From NCBI GenBank assembly GCA_026745465.1, contig JACYXH010000191.1, forward strand, positions 347,501 through 411,500: 64,000 nucleotides of DNA, given 5' to 3'. The DNA is from Lota lota. Lineage: Eukaryota; Chordata; Actinopteri; Gadiformes; Lotidae. Shown piece after piece: positions 42,051-55,222 of the stretch (position 1 is the first letter of the stretch; each line of letters begins with the position of its first letter). The notes beneath the pieces are model-generated. The model was not told the DNA's origin. It did not search any database and saw nothing but the letters and a program-made list of their open reading frames with translations. A program made the position numbers and the translations under genes.

Positions 42051-42659
42051 TAGTCGGCAGCGGGAGGTATTCCCTCACCGTCTTTCCCTCTATTGCAAAA
42101 TGACTGCAGCTGCCCTACCTGTTCGCGTTTTGGTCTATTTTAGGCTCACCTAAATGTAGGCTGTGCAAACGGTGGGCGCATTACGCAAGAGAGGATGCAG
42201 AACTGAATTGCGCATATCATCCCTAATGATAAAACTCGGTCTTCTTCTTCAACCCTGTAAACAGGTATGGCCTGCACATTGTCCGCTTAAATGCAATGGG
42301 ACATTGTGTCATTCACAGTTGCCACATCGTTGTTGAGTTAAAAGATGTGGACGGCCAGTTAGGTCTGCCGAGGCACAAACTCTTCTACTGAAACACGGAA
42401 TGGCTATTTGCTTTCCAAAATTTTTTTAAGGTTTGGTTTCAGGCCAACACCTCATATTGCACAAAGGTAGCCCTACTGTAAAATAATACCTTACATATTT
42501 TTTTTAAATGACAAACAAAAAAGTTAACTCCAATAATGGGTTTGAGTCCAGGTCTACGAGTAGGCTATTTCAGTGAGGACTGCGCATTACTTAAAATAAA
42601 GGGGGACAGTTCTGAAGACTAAAGGTATACATCACGATGTCACATCGCAATTAACGCCT

Positions 42660-42798
<139 letters not shown>

Positions 42799-42821
42799 AC
42801 GTTTAATAAATAAAAGGCATT

Positions 42822-42827
42822 TTTATT
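42822..42827 (-). terminator. Probable poly(A) signal of uimc1
   Basis: Minus-strand AATAAA, about 314 bases past the uimc1 stop codon and before the CA repeat. Confidence 0.5.
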
Positions 42828-43140
42828 TTGACACGTATTGAATGTTGGCATTATACGTTACGCTGTCAATATCATATGAATTCCCAGACATATTGAGAAA
42901 CAAAATGTAATCCCCCCCCCCCATACACTCCCCAAAAAAACAAAATCATAGGGACAGCACCAAACACAGATAAATCAATTGTGCGTTCGGAGTAGCTGGA
43001 ATCGGTCAGAAACAGCATTTGGAACACGAGGCACTGCTCCCGTGGTGCGTTTCCTCTTTAAAAACACACACTGTGAAAGAGGTTCCTTAGTTCATCGTGT
43101 AAACAAGTCTTTTAAATCAGTGCTCTGTGCAATTGGAAGT

Positions 43141-45890
43141 TCATCTGCCTTTAAATTTCCGTTTGACTCCTCCTCCTCTTCCTCCTCTTCCTCCCCCTCC
43201 TCTCCGACCCCGGGCTCGCTGGCTGGGCTCTCTGGCGGCGCTCTGTCTCCTGAAGTCCACCAGGCAGTCGGACGCCTCGGAGATGGACCTGAAGGCCCGG
43301 ATGGGAGAGTCGCTGATCTTGAACGTGGAGGGCTGTCCGCTCCCTCCTTCCTCGCAGTCCTCCTCTTCATCGTTGTTGCTCAGGTCGATCACATCTCTGA
43401 TGAGTGAAGAAGACATGTGCTGTAGTGCGCTACGTACATTTTTCTGATTTGATGTGAAGGACTGTGTTACTTGCATTGAGAGACCCTATATAAAGTTCTT
43501 ATGTCACTAATCTATAGGACTTACCTGGGTGTACAGGTGATGTTGGACACAGAGGGACCACCTTTTTAAACAAAACACAGAAGAGAGCAGTCAGCAGGAC
43601 TCAATATAACTTGGTAATTTAGGCATTGGTGAACACACACACACACACACACCTGGATCTCTGCCATCGGTAGTCTCCAGGGCTGACAGCAAGTCTCCCT
43701 TCTGGGTGGATGGAGAAATATATGAAAATACAACCTCTGCTCTGCGTGTTTATGCTACCATCATATCTGATCATTTGGGCACCTATTGCCCCTGTAACCA
43801 TCCCTGGAAGGAGGGATCCCACGTCTGTGTTTCTGCCTTGATAATCAGGGGAGTTTTTCCCCTTCCCTTCAGAGGGCTTAGGGGGAGGGGCTGGTTTATA
43901 ATAACAACATGGGACTTATATAGTGTATCAATATATAAGGTTGCCTGTGAAGCCCTTTGAGACTGGAAGTAAGGATCTATTAGAATCATGTACACCCATT
44001 GTCTCATTGAAGATGTTTGGTACATCGTTGCCTGTATCTCCCCATGACCATTTGATTTAACTCTGTATCTCGCTGAATTAAAATCAAATACTTTGCTGCC
44101 AAGAAGAGCCCTAAAACAAACACATTTCTCATCAGCTACGCAAATCAAATGAGAAGAGGCGTTACGGGTGAGGCGGTGTTGGCCTGCTGCCGCTGGATGC
44201 AGCTCTCCGTGTGCCTGGGGTACTCGGCCGGCGGGAAGGACTTGTGACAGACGTAGCACTTCTCTCTCCTCTGAGGCGCCCTGTGTGGAACACCATGGGT
44301 CAGCCGGAGGGGAAGCGCTCTCTCTCTCTCTGTGTGTGCCGCTGAGGCCACGTGCGCCGGCGAACTTACGTGGCGGGGCCCGACGGATCGCTGTCGCCGC
44401 GTTCCTCCGTCGCTAGGGACTTCAGCGTCCTCCTCTTGCTCGGCCTCAGGGACACTGGGAGAACGAGAACGAGCGCACGCACACACGCACACGCGCAGAC
44501 GCACGCACACACACACCTTTATGTCCGTGGTAATAGTAAAGGTATGTCTTTGTGAAACTTTAAGCATTTCTTGTAACCACACAATTGTGGGCGGGCCATA
44601 GAAGTGTAATCATTTATAGTGTACTCATTTACTTGAAGATAGGCAATACTTTAGTGTTGTTTTCAGGAGTCATGGGTTTCATGGGTTATAGCCATATAAA
44701 ATAAAGAAATTATGTATTTTGCAACTATCCTTATGACTGCATTATTTCACCTGCTCTGTGCCCTAGATTATAACCAACCGGTCCTTTTTAACCATTTCTT
44801 TTAATCTTTAAAGCGGCAATACAACCCATAAAAGGCTGACGGCAATCCGTTTTTGGCGGACGACCACTTCCTTAGCGGAACAGGCCGACGTGATGAGCGT
44901 GCGATCCGAGTGATCATACGAGAGTAGCCCGGCTAATTAGACACGTAGTACTGCATCATTACAAAAGGTCATACAGTAACCTACGCTGACCCGCGAAGTT
45001 ACCACCTAAGCCTTATTTGAGCCAGGATAAACCCCATACGCACATTTTATATAAAATAAAGACTATTTCAAAGTGTTTGTTACGCCTACAATACTATTGA
45101 TATATCATTGTGGTTTATTTCCCCTTCCATTTAGTACAAATGGATTTAAGGGTCCTAAATGTACTTTTAGACTTTTCGATTTCTTTTCACCAGCCGAATA
45201 GTCAAATCTATTTAAATTGGCTGGTGGCAGGTGTTTATTTTGTAACCTGTCGGATCGTTTATTTGTTTACGCCATCTCGACCCTCGTTCCTTGTCATAGC
45301 GTCCATTCATGTCATGGTTAAACCTGAGGGTGCACGTGACTGAGGTTAGTCACCTGGTGAATCGTCTTCTGCGCACTCCACCACTTCCTGCTCGCCGTCA
45401 CAGAAGGCGGCGTGCATCTCGATCTCGGACGCGGGGAAGGCGCTCTGGCAGATGGGACAGTCCACGCTGGAGACCGCCGCCGGCCTCTCCTCTGCATCTA
45501 GAGCTCCCTGCGTCTCCTCCTCCTGTCCAGGCGACAGCTCCTGCTCTCTGCTCGGACTCATGACAGCCAGCTGCTCAGAGTCGCCCCCAGCTGGAGGAAA
45601 CAGAAAGAGACCAAACCAGAACATGTTAGATTCTGTTCATCCGTTAGCAATGGAAGCCTTTTTACTTATTTCGTTTCTCACGTCACCTCCACTGGAAGTT
45701 TAGTAAACTATTTTGAGTGAAATCGAGGAGCAAAACACTGAAAAGCAGAACACAACATTTACCGTTTTTGAGCCAGCGTTACTATTCAGATTTAGTTGAG
45801 TTGAAACAATTGAACACTGGTTAGTTTGTGACATATCCACTAATAATAATTAAATTTCACAGGTGTAAATAATGTCAAGGTCTCAGAATC

Positions 45891-45930
<40 letters not shown>

Positions 45931-48900
45931 GCAGGTAGACTGCTGAAGGCTGGCTAGCATTAGTCAGCTACATGCTAAAATGTTTAACATTTAGTCTTTC
46001 AAAAACATGAGGATGTATCTCTGACATTAGCTAACCCTTACGCTTTTTCCTCCTGTTCACTGTCTCCTCACACCTGAACACAATCCCAACTAATTGGGTC
46101 TTCCCATTGGCTTGAGCCTTCTCGTTAGCTTCTTAAAAGGGACAGTACACATCCTCAACATATATAAGAAGTACAGATGTTACAACAAAATATTTACTTA
46201 TTATTTGATTCAATTAATTGAGATGGTATTCATAAGGCAAACTGAAAGCTAGAGGCTAGTGACATATTAGTGGTTATATATATAGGGTTTCTAATGTGTG
46301 GTTTTACTTCACATGGGTACATAATGTCTGGCATAATTTGACATGAGTAAATATTGTGTTGGCTTTTATTTAACTTAACTGCTGATCTTCCCTACAGGTA
46401 ATGGTCTCACTTCAACATTTATAGTAAAACGATCGTGTAAAAAAACATACTGGAGACACCTTTGTTTGCTTGAATGCTTTGTGCATTCTTGTTTACATCT
46501 GTGAAATGTTTAGTATTTATAGCTCATTGAATGGAGATGCAATCGCCTCAGAAACAACCCTGTCCTAGCTTGTATGGTCGTAGGGCGGGGCTGAACAACA
46601 ATAGGTTGATTAAGAGGAAGATCCAACACTCAGGGTGGTTATGAGCAAGGCATTTCTGACTCTTGCTGTACTGCACCCTAAAAAAGACAGTGCTTACTCC
46701 CACAAAATAAATAATCAGTGCATCACTGCTTGGATAAAGCCAGAGATATCGTAATAACTTCCCTGCAAACAATTGCAAAACTATGGCTGTACTAGGCAGA
46801 ACTGTGGGTGGGGGAATTTCTCAACAAACAGTCCTCAAATCTATGACGAGAAATACAAGAAATTCTGGCCTGACGCTGCTTGAGTCAGACAACTTGGCTC
46901 TAGGACTGCATTTGATGTCATTTCATATTTACATTTAAAGAAAAACCAACAATGGCATCCTGGTACAGTGAGGGAGAGGTTACCAGCGCTGAATAACGTG
47001 TCAGTGTTTTATTAACTACAATCCTACCATCTCCCTCGTCCTCTTTCTTGTTGAGGTCCTGTGTGTGAATCTCCTCCTCCTCCTCCAACTCCGCCCCAAT
47101 GCTGCGGTGCAGACTCTGGATCTGGAGTAGGGATGGGCTGTCAGGTTGAGTCTGTTGTCACAAAATATGTTCCGGTTACACCTTGTTTCTTTTCATTAAC
47201 CTGCATGGTCACTTTTGTACTGCAGCTATTCTAAAATATCCACACAGTTTCTCAAGAACAAAACACGCCCACCCACAAGTCCATCCGTCAAGAGAATCTT
47301 TGTCTATAAATCCTTTTGTGTAGTCAACGTTTGCTCCCAAAATATTCAGAGGACAGTCTCTGAAAATGATAGCTATAGCTGTAGCTACAACTCAAGCCAC
47401 TAGAGGCTGCTAATGGGAAAACATACATAGTGCAGGTTTCCATAGAACACCTTTTCTTTGTTCACCAGTAGAGAGCATTAACTCGTGATGTTTCCCCACT
47501 GACAGTAAAGGTTCTTGTCTAATCTTTAAGCTCTTGTGGTTTGCACGTCGTGAAATCAACATGGACGTAAGCAACACGTTATGCCGGGTTATGCATTGCG
47601 ACAGTAAACCTCAACAGTTCCTGCTCTACACCTCAACGGCCATTAAGGGATGTGTTAGAGCATTTTAAATGTTTTGCCACATTCCCAGAAAAAATGCATT
47701 CCAATAAAATTGAAAATATTCAATACAATAGACGAAAAATCTACATGTAATAACAAAAAATAAACAAATTAACAAACAAATGTACATGAAGTGCAAAATG
47801 TGAGTTATTTCAAGTTCATGAGTTTAGGTATTTAAAGTGTCCAAAGTGGGTCCATTTAATTTAAATATGGGTACAGAAGTAACTTTACTCTACATAGCCT
47901 GGCTCTTCATGCTAGGGAGTCGGCCGTGTTCAGCAGCAAGTTAGGTTAAGCCAAAGCCACAGTTGCTCCCTGCAACACTAGCTTGTGATTGCATGCAATG
48001 TTACACCGCAACAGAGCCGGGTCACGAGAACACACAAACTGCTCCGCCTTACCTCCTCTCCTGCATCGGTGTCCATCATCAGATCCTGTGTCTCGTCGCC
48101 ACTGAGCTGCGTCTCTTTTGTTCCAAAGGGCAGAATGTTTACTTTAAATAAATGAATAGTGCTGAATGAACCAAACCACACTATGAGCAACGGAGTAACT
48201 GGGAGCTTGATGGTATGATTCACTTTAAAAAGGCTGAATATAAAACAGACTCAAATGATAAATCAGAGTAGGCTCACTGGATTCTGTGAGATATTATTTT
48301 TAACCGATTGATCTTGAATAGCTAATGATGGAGAAATCCTGGAATAGCAATATCTTATAAGAACAATGACAGTAGAAACGTTTATGACAAAAAGCGCTGT
48401 TGCCTTCTCGCTATACAGACAGGGCCGCGGTACCTGGACACACGTCACAGCCCACCACATCCAGGTCCTCCTCGCCTTCCTCCACTGGTTCCACACTCTC
48501 CGGCTCCGTGTCTGCCTCCTTGCCTCCTTCGTCTTCGTCCTCTTCCTCAGGCAGCTTCACCCCTGATGGTCTCCGTCTAGCTCTGAGGCCGGGTCTGCCC
48601 AAACTATTCAAACAAACCCAAATCAAACGTATACAACTTTATTGACACAGTGTTACATATGGTTATAGACACACTTAAACGCCTTGAACAGATTTTGGAG
48701 AAAGCAGAGCTTGTTATGTTTATAGTTTCTGTGCCATAAATTGCTGCGCCACATTTCATATTGAATTGCATTCCAGTGGATTTGGAATTAAAAAAAATTC
48801 ACCAGTTGTGTGTCCAGCTATAGCTGCATTAAATGTACACCAAAATCATACAGGATCAATTATTACGACTATTTGAAAGTAGGTTTTACCTTATAGTGGG

Positions 48901-51900
48901 GATCAGTTCGGGAGAGTCCTCAAGAGGTTCCTACAATGACAGAAAGTAGATTTGTTTTAACACAGAGCAAAACTGTTATTTCAGTTTTCTTTTGCACACA
49001 TTAGATCCAAGATGGCCGACTTCAGGAAGCCAATGGGCTACCTCAGTTTTGGGGGTGATGCCGTCCCCCCACTCTGTCTTCTTCAGCAGGCTTCTCTGAG
49101 CATTTTTCAGGCTCTTCTCATACACCTCCATCTGGGCCAGGATCACCTGGAAGACCAGCAGCAGAAGAACGCCAACAGGATTAATCACAGCCAGGTTAAA
49201 GCAGTTCAGAGCAAGCCATAATGCAGGACAGATTGTGGCAGGCGGTAAGGATGTAGGGATGATGGACACAAAAGTACAGATGGAAGTAAGAGAAAAAGGA
49301 ACCTATTCCTGTTTTTATTCGTCCATGTTTACCAACTTTAAAACAGTATGTATCTGATAGGATCTGGGTAGTTCATGAGGAAGCTCGACGGTCTCCCCAC
49401 CTTTGTGTATACGTCTGGGTCCAGGCCCTGGGGACAGAAGGGCACTCCCCAGTAGTAGTGCACCAAAGGCTCCCCTCTGGGCCGCTCTGGGAGGGCAGAC
49501 ACCTGACTGGAGGGCTCCTGGGTGTGGGAAGAACCGGCCCCAGTCTGAGGGACCTGCAGACAGGTGGTGCTGGTGTTTGAACCAGCCGTCTCCACAGCCA
49601 CGGAAGCAGGGATGTGACTCCACCTCAGACGCTTTGGACTGGGAAGAGAGCTAAACAAAAACACATGGACCACATTTTCACCACGACTGTCTTAGTGCTT
49701 TCATCACCACTAAGGGCACTTGTTCATGCACCCATTCACACCCACATCATTGAGTATTATACTCCTGTCCACCATTTTATTAGTATGGTAGACAGGAGTT
49801 GGGGGCGGGACTTAAAACGGTACATTCTGTGCATACAAGAGCATGATTGCTTTTCATGTGATCAATACCCAAACACAAGGCAAGATCTTGGAATCTGGAT
49901 AAACCATGGTGTGGGAGTGTGTGTGGATAATGGCTGGTTGAAGCAGCCTCACCTGGCCCGAGTCAGACTGATTGGAATCTGGAGCTGGGTGAGGCTGCAC
50001 ACCTGTTGCACATTGAGCAATCAGTGTGCACAGGTTAAACCAAACATCACCGCACACACTCAGGGAGAGATCTCCCACATGGATCACCATCTGTTTATGT
50101 CATTAGATTCAACCTTGGCAATAAACCGGTTTAACATCACCACCCTGTGTCCTTTGTTTGGAGGAGCCCAAGAAAAGTCACCTAGGTGGAGTATGGCAGC
50201 CACCTAGGTGGCGTGTAGCTTGGACTTTGCTACACGCCACCTAGGTGGCGTGTAGCTTGGACTTTGCTACACATGGGAAAAAAGTTTTACATTCACAGAC
50301 TAGAGTAGACTTTTAGGCCCCACTATAAACATTCACAACTGCAGAAGGCACCAGTTATAAAAGGGATTCCTACTTGTAATCCTGTATTGTAACATTAATT
50401 TAAAAATAAATATGTATCAATCAATATTTGTAATAAGTCTAAAATATTGTGTGACTTAGTGTGTAACAAGGGTTGTCTTGCATCCAGGGCTATGCGGTTT
50501 TAGGGAAGTAGGAACAAAAGAGAGAGCACTGGTCCAGCGGTTCTCCATCACCAGAGTTTTGTGTTTTCCTACCTGTGGCTGGAGGTTCCGGGCAGGGCTG
50601 ACTCTCTGTGTTCAGGGGACCGCCTCTGGTCCTCAGCCTGATGCAGACGGCTCTCCTCTGGGAAGACGGGACTGGGAGACACCTCTGACTGCTGTTGAAG
50701 CCGGGAGATGTGGACGTTGACATGAAGCAGCATTTGATGCCAGGAATTGTTTTAAATTTCACAGCCGTCAGAAGCTGGAACAATTGTAGTGAATCACACT
50801 AATAAACAAACTGGAGAGCTTGTTTACCACCAAGTCTTCCTCGTCATCCGACCAACGTAAGGCCATGTCACTGGTCATCTTCATACTCTCTGGGATGGAC
50901 TCTTCATCACTCTTGGACTGCTTCTCTTTACCGGCTGAAATCAGGAGGAAGAATAAAATCAACACATCAAGTATTGCCGATTCAATTACAATATGCTCAC
51001 TGATTCAAACCAACCGGATGTTGAGCTGAAATACGACTGATCTAGCAGAGAACACTGATTAAACAGAGCTGTGGTGGCCATTAACACAAATAGTTTCATC
51101 ATTCTATGAATGAATAAATAAAGAAGTTACGCAAGGCAGCTGTTGTGGGATTGCCAGCGTGGTCCCCGGACGCGGATTCAGACTCCTCATCCTTGTGGTT
51201 CAGCCCGTTTGTCTGCAGTCAAAACAAAACAACACAAGACTTAGTGGAAGGGTACAATCACATTTTGTTGATGACGGAAGACTTCATAAATACTGGTTGG
51301 GATAAGATGGAATTATATATTAATTGTAACATCCAGGCCTATGACAAAATGGTTTAATGGTTCAAGTATAATAAACAGCCTGCATAAGTCTCATTTGTCT
51401 TGCCCAAAAGAAAGTAAACCCAGATGATTGGTGTAGTGGTGTTTAGAATAAATTGTATATGATGAGTAGATGGGTGTTAAATAACTATGTATATGTTCAA
51501 TACATTTGAGATGGGAGATCATTAGTGAATAATCGTGCGAGCAGAAGCTCTGGTAAAGATGCTGCAAAATATGTAACTGGATGAAGTTCAAACTATGCAC
51601 TTATGGTCAGCCAATGACATTTCTACACAAGGAGTCTGTCAGCAAGGGTTCTTCATCATTTTCAATGGTATACAATCCTAGTCCAAAGCAAAGTGTCAGA
51701 TTGTCCATATAAGCAGAGTTTATTATCAAGACATTCACACAACACTGCACAGCGGAGGGGTTTCAACGGAGACAAGATCCATTCATTTGCCGTCTCACAA
51801 ATGGCCATGTGAACAGGGCCTTGGGTTGTACTTACCTTCTGAAGGCACTGTGGTGGTTGTCGGCTCTCCTTATTAGAAATGGCAGAACCATGCGGTGAAC

Positions 51901-54900
51901 TGGCAGAGTAACTGTCCTCGCTGCTGGATTCTCTGCCTATTGTGGCCGGAAGAATGCAACTTTTTTCTGTCCTGGTCCTGCCAAATAATGGACTGGTCCT
52001 CCCAAATACTGGACTGGTTCGACCAAATACAGGGCTGCTCCGGCCAGATCCGGTCTTGGGCAGACTAGTCTTGCCAAATCTTGGGCTTTCTTCTCTAAAT
52101 ACTGGGCTGATCTCACCAATTACTTGACTGCTCTTTCCAAATAGTGGACTAGTCCTGCAATGTTCTGTGCTTACTGAACAGCTTTCTCTCAATATGTCTT
52201 CATCCTCTCCAGGCCCCTTCCCTGTCGAGGCTGGACTTTTTGGGAATCTCAGACCTTTAGACAACGTGTAACTTGGAGAACATTTCTGTCTCTTGGAATG
52301 ACTTAGCTTGGAAATCTTTAAACTCTCCGGTGATGTTTTGTCATCAATGGCAGCCAGTAACTTCTGACTCATGTCTGAGACAGCGATCTGAGTTTCATAG
52401 TCTGAAGCCTGTGTTGAGACAACCCTGCCAAATACAGGACTCTTTGGTGCGATGTTGGTATTATCCGAAGCCTGTGTTGAGTCAACCCTGCAGAATACAG
52501 GACTTCTAGGACAGTTAAGATGTGGATTAATCTCTCCAATTTCTTCCATGTCCGGATCTGAACAGTCAGTACTTTTTGGGAATGTCGGCTTCTTGGAATG
52601 CCCTACATTGTCCGAGTGTGTTGCGGTGCATGGAAACGTGGGGCTCTTAGACGGGGAGGGCAGAGATGTCTGGGTTGAGGTCAGACTCTGCTGAGAGCAC
52701 AAGACAAACCCAGAGGTTCTGCAGGTCTTTAGTGTCTCCCGACTCAATCTGGGCAGTTGAACATGGAGTTTGCTGGCCGAGGAAGGTGGTTTGAAGGTTT
52801 TAGGGAGCTGGCAGGGATCAGTCTGGGAGGAAGAAAAGTCCTGAGATTCATCCGGGTTGAATGGATTCGTACAAACACGAAGACATTAGAAAGAAATTAC
52901 ACAGCGGCAGAGGCCTGAGTTACACATGTCATTTTAATGGGGGCTTTTGTGATTAAATGTTGAATATCAAATCGAAAAATACATTAATATCAACTGTTAC
53001 ACTAGCTTCATCCTGGTACTGCGCCAACAACTCTTCTCATGCATTGAAGTGCCATTTCTGTTTATTGTCCTCTATTTGCATGGCAGTAGCCTATGCATCC
53101 CCTACATAACAGGATCCGCGATGGTACATGGCATACAGTGAGGCTTTAACAATGCAGCCAAAATAAGAGCCCACCCCCCAGGGCAGTGTGGTTTGGCTCA
53201 TCAGATCCCAATGTGAAATCTGATTTGGGTGTCTCCATGGAGTCGGTTTGGAATGAGTGCATCCGAGGTCAAATCCCCAAATTGCCAAGACATACAAGTC
53301 TGGTATTATTATAATTAAATTAATAATAATTGTTGTAATTAAAAAAATATATCTTTGTTTTTGAAAGCCCATGCTATTTAGATGTGAAGTAATATGAGGG
53401 GAATCCCTGATGGACTGACCTGAGAGCAGAGTGGGTCCAGCGTTGGGCTCTGAGAGCAGATCTTTTGGGTCTGTGGGAGGTCAGCCCACTCCAGGAGTGG
53501 GCCACCATCTTCCCTCTTCCGTTTTCTCTTGTTATGCTTGTGATTTCCTGCACCTCTCGGGTCTAGGGACACAGCAGGAACCAAAGCAAGTGGCGTTTCG
53601 TACAGAGGATAATGGGTGACTTGAATGTAGGACTGAGCGGTATGGAAGAATGCATTATCAGTTGCATATGATAACCCTCTTTTGGTGTACTCACTGTATT
53701 CTGCACTTGGCTCTGTGGTCAGGTCTTCAACCAGCACGGCGTCCCTGCATGCCATGGCCGGGTAGGTGAGTTTCCGCGAGGGATCCGTGTTGCCGTGGTA
53801 CCTTTGGCTTTGAGGCGAGGCACATGGCTGGGTCTGACTGAACATCTAGTGAGGGAGTCAACTGACAATGAGGTCACCTGAGGCGTTACCATTGTTAAAC
53901 TATGAGCCTAAGGCCAGCACAGTAATGAGTAAAACAGGAATTGTTGTTTGCGACTGGTTCAAGGTAAATGCCACATGACTGCATTTATCTTACAAACTTG
54001 CACTTATTCACAAGTTACTATTTTTCGAAGCCATCAGAATGTGAACAATGTAAACGACTGGGACACTGGAAGTAGCTTGAAGTTGTACAATATAAGGCGA
54101 GGATTGAGTTCGTACACTTTCTTTTAAGGCTTCCCTCATGGCCTCTTCCTCCTGCTGGCGCTTGGCAGCAGCAACGCTGGCTTCTTGTTCACTCAGTCGC
54201 AGTGCCAGGTCCATCATCTCCTCCTCGGTCATCTCTGAAAACAGCAGGCCAGGGTCAACGGTCAACTACAAATATATGACTGCCCGCCTTCTAAAATTGC
54301 TTGTGGAAGCCCATTAATGCAACACTCAATATGCCACTCCATCCTTATTATATAGTCTGGAGCTTGTATTCCAAAGTATCCAACACTCTGAATTACTGTA
54401 GAAAGATTTTGCGTTTCAAATGGTAGTAATTAACACAAAAGCTAATTAAATGCAAGGTACAGCTATTTCGTCCATTTTGGATTTAATATAACCCTAAGTG
54501 GACATCACAATATTGACTGATGTGGTAATGCAGATAACAGATTGCTGTAACTAGCGTACTATTCACATATTTTCCTTGATTACAATCTATGAAAATGTTT
54601 CAGTTAATTATTTTACCTTTATGTTTTAACATGATCATGATTATTTCTAAAGTCAACGCTACAGCAGAAAGCTTTGTGTGTTAGTTATTTTGATGCATTT
54701 CAGTTCACCAGTTCATACCTTTTGGTTTTGCTTTAACAACCCTTTCACGCCTGCGTGACAATGACAATGAGGAATGCGGTAGCTCTTCTGGAAACATCTA
54801 GGAGTGAAGGCAAAAAGGCTTTTACTTTGAAAACAAAATAGAGTACATAACCTATTAGATAGTTATTAATGGAATATTATACCCCAAAGGTAAATTAGAA

Positions 54901-55197
54901 AAGAATAGGATACTATTTAACAACATCAAAAAAGTTATAAAAATACAATAATAACAAAAATTATCCATCATAACTTAGTGCTTTATAGGGTTAGGGCTGC
55001 TAATAGTGTTCCTTTTAGCTCTGGTGTGTTGTGAATGAATGTGCCTTTAGTAGAATAATATAGTAATGTCTTCCGTTACAGTGATGACTCATCACATCTT
55101 TTACCTCCTCATCCATGTCATCTGCTTCAACACAGTCACCATCTCTCCCAGAGGATAAGGCACTGGAAGTCTTGTTTACTTGCTTTCTGGGAGACAT
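43141..55197 (-). CDS. uimc1: UIMC1/RAP80, BRCA1-A complex ubiquitin reader, 21 coding exons
   Basis: Nuclear DNA-repair scaffold of the BRCA1-A complex that binds Lys63-linked ubiquitin at breaks; 1133 residues here against about 719 in human. Coding exons: 55105-55197, 54719-54797, 54116-54234, 53695-53845, 53420-53562, 51836-52822, 51131-51212, 50828-50934, 50573-50691, 49401-49650, 49042-49146, 48890-48930, 48434-48594, 48053-48114, 47028-47151, 45354-45590, 44370-44454, 44166-44280, 43653-43701, 43525-43561, 43141-43396. All phases agree. Two ubiquitin-interacting motifs lie at 61-76 (EEEMMDLALRLSEQE) and 86-97 (EEEAMREALKES). An NLS (HNKRKRKRE) is near 157-165. Ten SPxF motifs lie between 255 and 597. 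The Abraxas-interacting region has HYYWGVPFCPQGLDPDVYTK and AQMEVYEKSLKNAQ. Two zinc fingers read CPICQSAFPASEIEMHAAFC and CYVCHKSFPPAEYPRHTESC. The end, ISEASDCLVDFRRQ plus an Arg/Gly tail, matches human RAP80. The exon 3 donor and several small exons are less certain. Confidence 0.93.
43345..43396 (-). other. Candidate SUMO-interacting motif in the last uimc1 exon
   Basis: The exon starts with DVIDLSNNDEEEDCEE: a V-I-D-L hydrophobic core followed by acidic residues. This is a classical SIM layout. Human RAP80 has its SIM at the N-terminus, where I see none here. Confidence 0.55.
43633..43652. repeat. Short (CA)n forming a uimc1 donor
   Basis: On the gene strand the 49-base exon ends GATCCAG and the intron begins GTGTGTGTG, so the donor lies in the repeat. 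Confidence 0.85.
44455..48052 (-). other. Long uimc1 introns around exons 15 and 16
   Basis: Between the small exons at 45354-45590 and 47028-47151, and on either side, no further coding exon or RNA gene was recognised. A (GT)n run lies at about 45895-45926. Confidence 0.5.
50200..50272. repeat. Two perfect 37-base tandem copies with internal palindromes
   Basis: Each copy begins CCACCTAGGTGG, a 12-base palindrome, and contains GTGTAGC and GCTACAC as a second inverted pair. A further partial CACCTAGGTGG lies at about 50179. It is in a uimc1 intron. Confidence 0.9.
51983..52150 (-). repeat. SPxF-encoding repeat tract in uimc1
   Basis: Six SPxF codon blocks fall at 51983-51994, 52004-52015, 52025-52036, 52076-52087, 52097-52108 and 52139-52150. 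The last three in the protein lie in an exact 21-base spacing, showing local tandem duplication. Three more lie upstream at 52430-52441, 52493-52504 and 52634-52645, and one in exon 9 at 50662-50673. Confidence 0.95.
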
Positions 55198-55222
55198 GCT
55201 GGTCTGTTTATAATAACGTTGA

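Noticed and set aside
43705-43980. Possible 3' tail of a retroposon, with a CCTGTGAAGCCCTTTGAGAC block in a uimc1 intron
   Set aside because: The block resembles some LINE or SINE tails, but no other part of an element and no terminal repeat could be identified.
44145-44166. Read-through of uimc1 exon 18 to a stop at 44145 as an alternative end
   Set aside because: A good in-phase donor at 44166 and three later exons ending in a C-terminus like human RAP80 make the spliced form the main product.
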